From Anaerolineae bacterium (GTDB lineage Bacteria > Chloroflexota > Anaerolineae > B4-G1 > SLSP01), in contig JAGHDT010000252.1 in the NCBI GenBank assembly GCA_021159805.1, forward strand, positions 1 to 10,647: a DNA stretch of 10,647 nucleotides. Direction: 5' to 3'. This document shows, in pieces, positions 7,360-10,647 of the stretch. The translations under genes and the position numbers were made by a program. Every line of letters starts with the position of its first letter. The first letter of the stretch is position 1. A model generated the notes under the pieces. That model made no database searches, was not told the DNA's origin, and was given only the letters and a program-made list of their open reading frames with translations.

Positions 7360-7620
7360 GAATCACGATTCACCATTCACGATTCAGGCCTACTCAAGAA
7401 GATTCCCCGCATCTCTGCATGGTGCCTACAAGGGAGCAGAATGAACCGTGAGGAGATAGTCAAGAGTCTTGAGTCAACAGTCATGACTACTCCGTAAGGC
7501 AGTCGCCGTCTTCGCAATCGGCCGCCAAGAACCAACATGAATCGTGAATGGTGAATCGTGGCGCTTCATATCGGATCACCGTGCTGTTGATTTCATGACT
7601 CTGGACTCTTGACTCTTGAC
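7360..7620 (+). repeat. Inverted 7-mer repeat element, copy 1 (between lysZ and lysY)
   Basis: About 261 bp, nearly the whole lysZ-lysY gap. A 23-bp arm of CACGATT/CACCATT 7-mers (7364-7386) is matched perfectly by its reverse complement at 7538-7560. A second arm (7459-7485, GAGTC-type 7-mers) is complementary at about 23 of 27 positions to 7594-7620. The pairs interleave (A, B, A', B') rather than nest. The middle contains an 18-codon ORF (7441-7497, MNREEIVKSLES..., ending TAA) preceded by AGGGAG. On the other strand a frame ends in WFLAADCEDGDCLTE. The same element recurs inverted at 10386-10637 at roughly 88% identity by eye, and that copy lacks one 7-mer in the outer arm. The right end abuts the lysY stop codon. 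No transposase, no clear target-site duplication. Confidence 0.85.
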
Positions 7621-8657
7621 TAAATCGGATGCAACCCGGGGAACTCAAGTCCCAGCTTCTCATCCCAGCCATACATCACATTCATCGACTGAACCGCGCT
7701 GCCCGCGGCTCCCTTCATCAGGTTGTCGATAGCAGAGATGACGATCAGGCGCGTACCGTCGGGATCGGCGACGAAGCCCACGTCGCAGTAGTTGGAGCCG
7801 GACAGGAGCTTGGGCTCCGGATAGCGATGAATGCCACGGCGCGAGCGGACCAGACGCACAAAGGGTTCATCTCTGTAGTCGTCACGATAGAAGCGCCACG
7901 CGGCACGTTCATCAAGTGGCTCTTTGAGCAAGCACTGGCAGGTCGCCAACGCACCCCGGACGATGCCGACCGAGGTGACGGTGAAATGGAATTTGGGATC
8001 GTCCGGGTCAAGCTTGAGCTCCTGGATCATCTCAGCAATGTGCCGGTGCCCGAAAGGTGAAAAGGTCCGCACCACGTTGGCCCGCTCCGGATGGTGCGAC
8101 CCCGGATTGCCACGGTGACCGCCCTCGGAGGAACCGACCTTGACCTCGACCACCATCTCACGCACCAGGTCGCGCTTGTACAACGGCGCCAGCGCGATGT
8201 TTGTCACGGTCGCGTTGCAGCCCACACCGCTGACGTACTTCGCCCCGGCTATCTCCTCCCGGTGCAACTCCGGCAGACCGTAGACGAACTTCTCCAGCCA
8301 CTCGGGATGCGGGTGCGGATGTCCGTACCAGCGGTCATAGTCCGCTGGGTTGCTCAGGCGAAAATCGCCCGAGAGATCGACAATGCGGTCGGCCATAGCA
8401 GCAAACTCGTCGATCCGCGCCCACGCAGTGCTGTGCGGCAGCGCCAGGAAGAGCAAGTCACACGGTTCGAGTTCGGAGAGAGACGTGAACTTCAGCTTGG
8501 TCTGGCCACGCAGGTTCGGGTGCTTGAAGTGGGCAAACTGCCCGGCATAGGCCTCCGACGTGATTTGGACGACCTCAACCTGAGGGTGAAACAACAGAAT
8601 GCGCAGAAGCTCGCCCCCGGCATATCCAGAAGCGCCGACAATCGATGCCTTAATCAT
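7620..8657 (-). CDS. lysY: LysY, [LysW]-glutamyl/aminoadipyl phosphate reductase (ArgC family)
   Basis: NADPH-dependent semialdehyde dehydrogenase of the ArgC family. It reduces the carrier-bound acyl phosphate to the semialdehyde. 345 residues, full length. Seen: the dinucleotide-binding GASGYAGGELLRIL (8-21), HPNLRG (46-51) typical of the LysY branch, ALPHSTAW (72-79), VDLSGDFRL (93-101), the catalytic Cys147 in SGVGCNAT, VGSSEGGHRGNP (174-185), an HRH motif at 204-206, and the C-terminal GLEFPGLHPI. The ATG at 8655-8657 has GAGG 8 nt upstream and lies about 36 bp after lysX. The TAG stop (7620-7622) lies exactly where repeat copy 1 begins, so the element sits directly after the gene without shortening the recognisable C-terminus. 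Confidence 0.95.
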   Translation of the reverse strand: MIKASIVGASGYAGGELLRILLFHPQVEVVQITSEAYAGQFAHFKHPNLRGQTKLKFTSLSELEPCDLLFLALPHSTAWARIDEFAAMADRIVDLSGDFRLSNPADYDRWYGHPHPHPEWLEKFVYGLPELHREEIAGAKYVSGVGCNATVTNIALAPLYKRDLVREMVVEVKVGSSEGGHRGNPGSHHPERANVVRTFSPFGHRHIAEMIQELKLDPDDPKFHFTVTSVGIVRGALATCQCLLKEPLDERAAWRFYRDDYRDEPFVRLVRSRRGIHRYPEPKLLSGSNYCDVGFVADPDGTRLIVISAIDNLMKGAAGSAVQSMNVMYGWDEKLGLEFPGLHPI

Positions 8658-8693
8658 TGATTTTGCCTCGTTTCCTCAGCAGCAGCCCGGCAC

Positions 8694-9569
8694 TCAGGCC
8701 ACGGACCCTTGCTCTGCAACTTGAAGTACGTAATCGACAATCCGGCCCGCGATGTTCACGTCGGTCGCCTGACGGGCTCCGTGGAACTCAGGCGTATGGT
8801 TCACCTCGTTGACTAGCAGCGCGCCGTCCATCGTCTCCAGGAGATCAACAGCCACGATCCCGCCGCCCACAGCCCTGGCGGCTGCCACAGACATCGCGAC
8901 CAGTTCATCACTCTGTGGGCACGGCAGAGGCTTCCCGCCCAGAGCAGTATTGGTGATCCAATGATCGGACTGGCGGTAGATGGCGTAGACGACCTGATCG
9001 CCGGCCACCATCACCCGGATATCGCGGCCGGGTTTCTCGATGTACTCCTGGATGTAGGCGACGCTGTGGAGATAGCCGCCGAGGGTGCTCTTGTGCTCAA
9101 GCAATGCTTCCGCAGCGTCCCGGTCGTTGACGCGCGCCAACAAGCGACCCCAGGAGCCAAACAGCGGCTTGAGGACCACGGGATATCCCATCGCCTCAAT
9201 AGCCTCCAGACCGGCCTTGGGCGTGAACGCCACCGCCGTCCTGGGCATCGGCAGGCCTGCCTCCTGCAGGGCGGCACTCGTGAGCATCTTATCTCCGCAG
9301 ACGGAGATCGTCCGGTGGGGGCTCACCGTCGGGATACCCAAGCCCTGCAACCAGCGCGTGATGTAATAGGCGGTGGTATGGCTGAGGCAGCGCACCAGGA
9401 ATGCATCATACCCCCCGTGTCCAGACACGGGCTCGGGCCCCGTCCCATCCAACTCGAATCTCACGGCCCGAGGATCAAGCCGGTCATAGTCAACACCGCG
9501 TTCGTCAAGCTCAGCGGTGATCAGCTTTTCCTCAACACGTTTGCGGGAATAGAGAACCCCGATTTTCAT
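8694..9569 (-). CDS. lysX: LysX/ArgX, ATP-dependent LysW-glutamate (aminoadipate) ligase
   Basis: RimK-like ATP-grasp ligase that joins the alpha-amino group of glutamate (or aminoadipate) to the C-terminal Glu of LysW and so commits the substrate to the carrier pathway. 291 residues. Seen: CGDKMLTS (91-98), VVLKPLFGSWGRLLARV (131-147) with ATP-binding Lys134 and a Gly-rich loop, LEHKSTLGGY (157-166), IQEYIEKPGRDIRV (173-186), HWITNTALGGKP (203-214), GGGIVAVDLLE (235-245), and metal ligands in VNEVNHTPEF (253-262). It is very like Thermus LysX, except that HTPEFHGAR replaces HTMEFKNSV near the substrate end. I infer glutamate as the substrate from context, not from a residue I can prove. Start: GGAGG lies 6 nt upstream. 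It follows lysW after 87 bp. Confidence 0.96.
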   Translation of the reverse strand: MKIGVLYSRKRVEEKLITAELDERGVDYDRLDPRAVRFELDGTGPEPVSGHGGYDAFLVRCLSHTTAYYITRWLQGLGIPTVSPHRTISVCGDKMLTSAALQEAGLPMPRTAVAFTPKAGLEAIEAMGYPVVLKPLFGSWGRLLARVNDRDAAEALLEHKSTLGGYLHSVAYIQEYIEKPGRDIRVMVAGDQVVYAIYRQSDHWITNTALGGKPLPCPQSDELVAMSVAAARAVGGGIVAVDLLETMDGALLVNEVNHTPEFHGARQATDVNIAGRIVDYVLQVAEQGSVA

Positions 9570-9656
9570 TCACGACCTCCAGGTCACGTCACTATGCCTA
9601 ACACGGCGCACTTCGTGCATCGTCCAGCATCGATGTAACAGCAAGACAGGGCGAGC

Positions 9657-9827
9657 CTACTCACCCCAGTCCTCCTCGACCTCCGGTGCCAGTTCAAGCG
9701 TGATGGGGTCGACCGAGATCACCTCTAGCTCAGCTCCGCAGTCGGGGCACACCACGATCTCGCTTTCCTCCACGCTCGCACCTAACTCCAACTCAGCTTC
9801 ACACTCCGGACACAAAACGGGTTCCAT
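9657..9827 (-). CDS. lysW: LysW/ArgW, amino-group carrier protein
   Basis: 56-residue acidic carrier whose C-terminal Glu gamma-carboxylate holds the biosynthetic intermediate, protecting its amino group and presenting it to LysX, Z, Y, J and K. Too small for many gene finders. Seen: a zinc-ribbon CPEC (6-9) and CPDC (27-30), a strongly acidic body (about 17 Glu and 3 Asp), and the diagnostic C-terminal EDWGE (52-56). ATG at 9825-9827 with AAGGAG 7 nt upstream. First structural gene of the operon, 67 bp after the leader-region terminator, so its expression depends on readthrough. The EDWGE ending with the adjacent lysX makes this call nearly certain. Confidence 0.98.
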   Translation of the reverse strand: MEPVLCPECEAELELGASVEESEIVVCPDCGAELEVISVDPITLELAPEVEEDWGE

Positions 9828-9894
9828 CTCTACTCTCCTTGTTCTGATAGCAGCTTCTATGATGACGGACAGACACTACCTTGGTCTAGATGCA

Positions 9895-9925
9895 GAAAAG
9901 CCAGCCCCTTCTGGGGGCTGGCTTT
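9895..9925 (-). terminator. Intrinsic terminator (attenuator) upstream of lysW
   Basis: Twelve perfect base pairs: AAAGCCAGCCCC (9925-9914) with GGGGCTGGCTTT (9908-9897), a 5-nt loop, then further T (TTTTCT overall) at the 3' foot on the minus strand. It stands between the leader ORF stop (9953) and lysW (9827) inside the same transcript, so it should reduce expression of the whole operon unless prevented from forming. The U-tract is short, so partial readthrough is likely. Confidence 0.9.
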
Positions 9926-9985
9926 CTTCACTTAAACTCGATTTCGGCCAAGCTATGCGCGAATGCGCCGACCCAGTAGGACTGG
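9911..9985 (-). promoter_or_regulatory. Candidate competing RNA pairings of the attenuator
   Basis: Read on the minus strand: (1) CCAGT (9985-9981), loop CCT, ACTGG (9977-9973); (2) TCGGC (9971-9967) with GCCGA (9948-9944); (3) CTGGG plus GGC (9976-9972 and 9969-9967) with CCCAG (9915-9911) and GCC (9922-9920) of the terminator's left arm, with a small internal loop. Pairing 3 excludes pairing 1 and the terminator stem, so it is a candidate antiterminator. The 5' partner lies in leader codons 20-23, next to the second Arg pair. Pairings were found by eye and no energies were computed. Confidence 0.4.
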
Positions 9986-10033
9986 TTCAGATATCGCTCG
10001 CGCTCGTCGCTTCAGACTCAGTGTAGGTTTCAT
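9953..10033 (-). CDS. Arginine-rich leader peptide
   Basis: 26-codon ORF (MKPTLSLKRRARAISE, then ten more residues ending GRRIRA, stop TAG) located between the promoter and the terminator. Six of 26 residues are Arg: Arg9, Arg10 and Arg12 are all CGA codons, and Arg22, Arg23 and Arg25 are CGG, CGC, CGC; there are two Lys. It has the expected layout of an attenuator peptide: about 26 nt after the predicted transcription start, stop 28 nt before the terminator stem. The ribosome binding site is weak (AGAGCGG 5 nt before the ATG). By analogy with trp, his and ilv leaders it would sense charged tRNA-Arg. A chance ORF in GC-rich sequence is the alternative. Confidence 0.65.
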   Translation of the reverse strand: MKPTLSLKRRARAISEPVLLGRRIRA

Positions 10034-10065
10034 ATGTGCCGCTCTGGCTCTCAAGACTAACGTTA

Positions 10066-10094
10066 AGAATACCACAGCAGGCGGTTTCTGTCAA
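10066..10094 (-). promoter_or_regulatory. Sigma-70-type promoter of the arginine operon
   Basis: Minus strand -35 TTGACA (10094-10089, perfect consensus), 17-bp spacer, -10 TATTCT (10071-10066). The predicted start is near 10059, and the 8-bp palindrome TAACGTTA (10065-10058) sits over it. It reads into the leader ORF, the attenuator and lysW. Confidence 0.85.
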
Positions 10095-10098
10095 ATCA

Positions 10099-10386
10099 TG
10101 AAATTCGTCGTTGACAGACAGGGCAGGTATGTCCACAATGGAGTGATAGACCATGCAGTCAATACACTCTATGATGGTTGGGAGCCGCCGCATATGGCAG
10201 TACGGATCAGACCCTATCTGGAGTACCATCGCGTGGAGGCAGTGCGGGCCGCACACCGTGCCCACGGCAGGATCACCGGCGGCACCGTCCGCGATGAGAA
10301 CGGCGTTGTCCTCTGCATCGATGGGCTCGCCGATCTCACGAAGGACGGTGGCAGCACCATCACAGGTGACCAGATGAGTGTGGAAT
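10099..10386. other. Region of ambiguous coding potential upstream of the promoter
   Basis: About 290 bp between the promoter and repeat copy 2. Two opposing frames stay open. Plus: from ATG 10099 (MKFVVDRQGRYVHNG...) to 10412, with its last codons inside the repeat. Minus: no stop from about 10386 to 9987, Cys-rich (VCGPHC, ECIDC), but without a good start, and it runs over the promoter and leader. Neither has a clear ribosome binding site and I recognise neither. Codon third positions are GC-rich in both frames, so composition does not decide. The minus frame may be the remains of a gene cut by the repeat. Equally, neither may be translated. Confidence 0.35.
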
Positions 10387-10637
10387 CAAGAGTCAGAAGT
10401 CTAGAGTCATGAAATCGACAGTACGGTGACCCGGTAAAAGCATCACGATTCACAATTCACGGTTCACGTTGGTTCTTGGCGGCCGATTGCGAAGACGGAG
10501 ACTGCCTTACGGAGTAGTCACGACTCTTGACTCAAGACTTTTGACTATCTCCTCACGGTTCATTCTGCCCCCTTGTAGGCACCTTGCAGAGATGCAAGGA
10601 ATCTTCTTGAGGTGACCTGAATCGTGAATCGTGATTC
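10386..10637 (-). repeat. Inverted 7-mer repeat element, copy 2 (upstream of the operon)
   Basis: Reverse-complement copy of the element at 7360-7620, roughly 88% identical by eye over about 252 bp. The outer arm (10618-10637) has two CACGATT-type units where copy 1 has three; the other arm of that pair is at 10444-10466, and GACTCTT-type arms lie at about 10386-10411 and 10517-10545. A 7-bp hairpin CCTTGCA, loop TCTC, TGCAAGG (on the minus strand, near 10582-10600) is perfect here but mismatched in copy 1. The short ORF begins MNREEIVKSLES as in copy 1 and also ends TTP-stop. Ends about 10 bp before the window edge. Confidence 0.85.
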
Positions 10638-10647
10638 CCATTGTATA

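Noticed and set aside
6568..7497. 309-codon plus-strand ORF over lysZ and the repeat
   Set aside because: Antisense to lysZ. Its tail merely reads through repeat copy 1 (MNREEIVKSLES); no independent support.
7360..7620. CRISPR array
   Set aside because: The repeats are 7-mers directly abutting one another, with no 25-40 bp repeats, no unique spacers and no cas genes.
9828..10059. T-box or lysine riboswitch in the leader
   Set aside because: I see no T-box core sequence (TGGNACCGCG-like) before the terminator, and the leader is too short for an L-box; the coding leader explains the layout better.
7360..10637. Composite transposon carrying lysWXY
   Set aside because: The flanking copies encode no transposase, no target duplication is visible, and the genes inside are the natural first half of the operon.

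Overview
The window holds one long minus-strand operon for arginine biosynthesis by the carrier-protein (LysW/ArgW) route, normally written lysW-X-Y-Z-J-K. carA and carB sit between the aminotransferase and hydrolase genes. In transcription order (right to left): a sigma-70-type promoter (about 10066-10094), a 26-codon arginine-rich leader ORF (9953-10033), an intrinsic terminator (9895-9925), lysW, lysX, lysY, a repeat element, lysZ, a second repeat region, lysJ, carA, carB, and the 5' part of lysK, which runs off the left edge. No convincing plus-strand gene was found.

How the genes work together: LysX joins the alpha-amino group of glutamate to the C-terminal Glu of LysW. LysZ phosphorylates the side chain, LysY reduces it to the semialdehyde and LysJ transaminates it. 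LysK then releases ornithine and regenerates LysW. CarA and CarB make carbamoyl phosphate, which turns ornithine into citrulline. The same enzymes can make lysine from aminoadipate, but carAB in the operon and the Arg-rich leader peptide (6 Arg in 26) both point to arginine.

Regulation: promoter, short Arg-codon-rich ORF, then a strong intrinsic terminator before lysW is the layout of a translation-coupled transcription attenuator. I regard it as the most interesting item here, because arginine operons are classically controlled by ArgR-type repressors rather than leader-peptide attenuation.

Repeats: two copies of a roughly 250-260 bp element lie in inverted orientation, one between lysZ and lysY (7360-7620) and one upstream of the promoter (10386-10637). 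Their arms are tandem 7-mers (CACGATT-type and GACTCTT-type). A third region between lysJ and lysZ (6383-6517) is built from other 7-mers (GATAGCT-like and TACTTCC-like). The two large copies flank the promoter and the first three genes.

Organism: moderately GC-rich (roughly 60% by eye) bacterium. The Lys proteins closely resemble the Thermus LysWXYZJ set from memory. Carrier-protein arginine synthesis together with 7-mer intergenic repeats would fit a Chloroflexota-like or other deep-branching bacterial lineage. This placement is a low-confidence inference.
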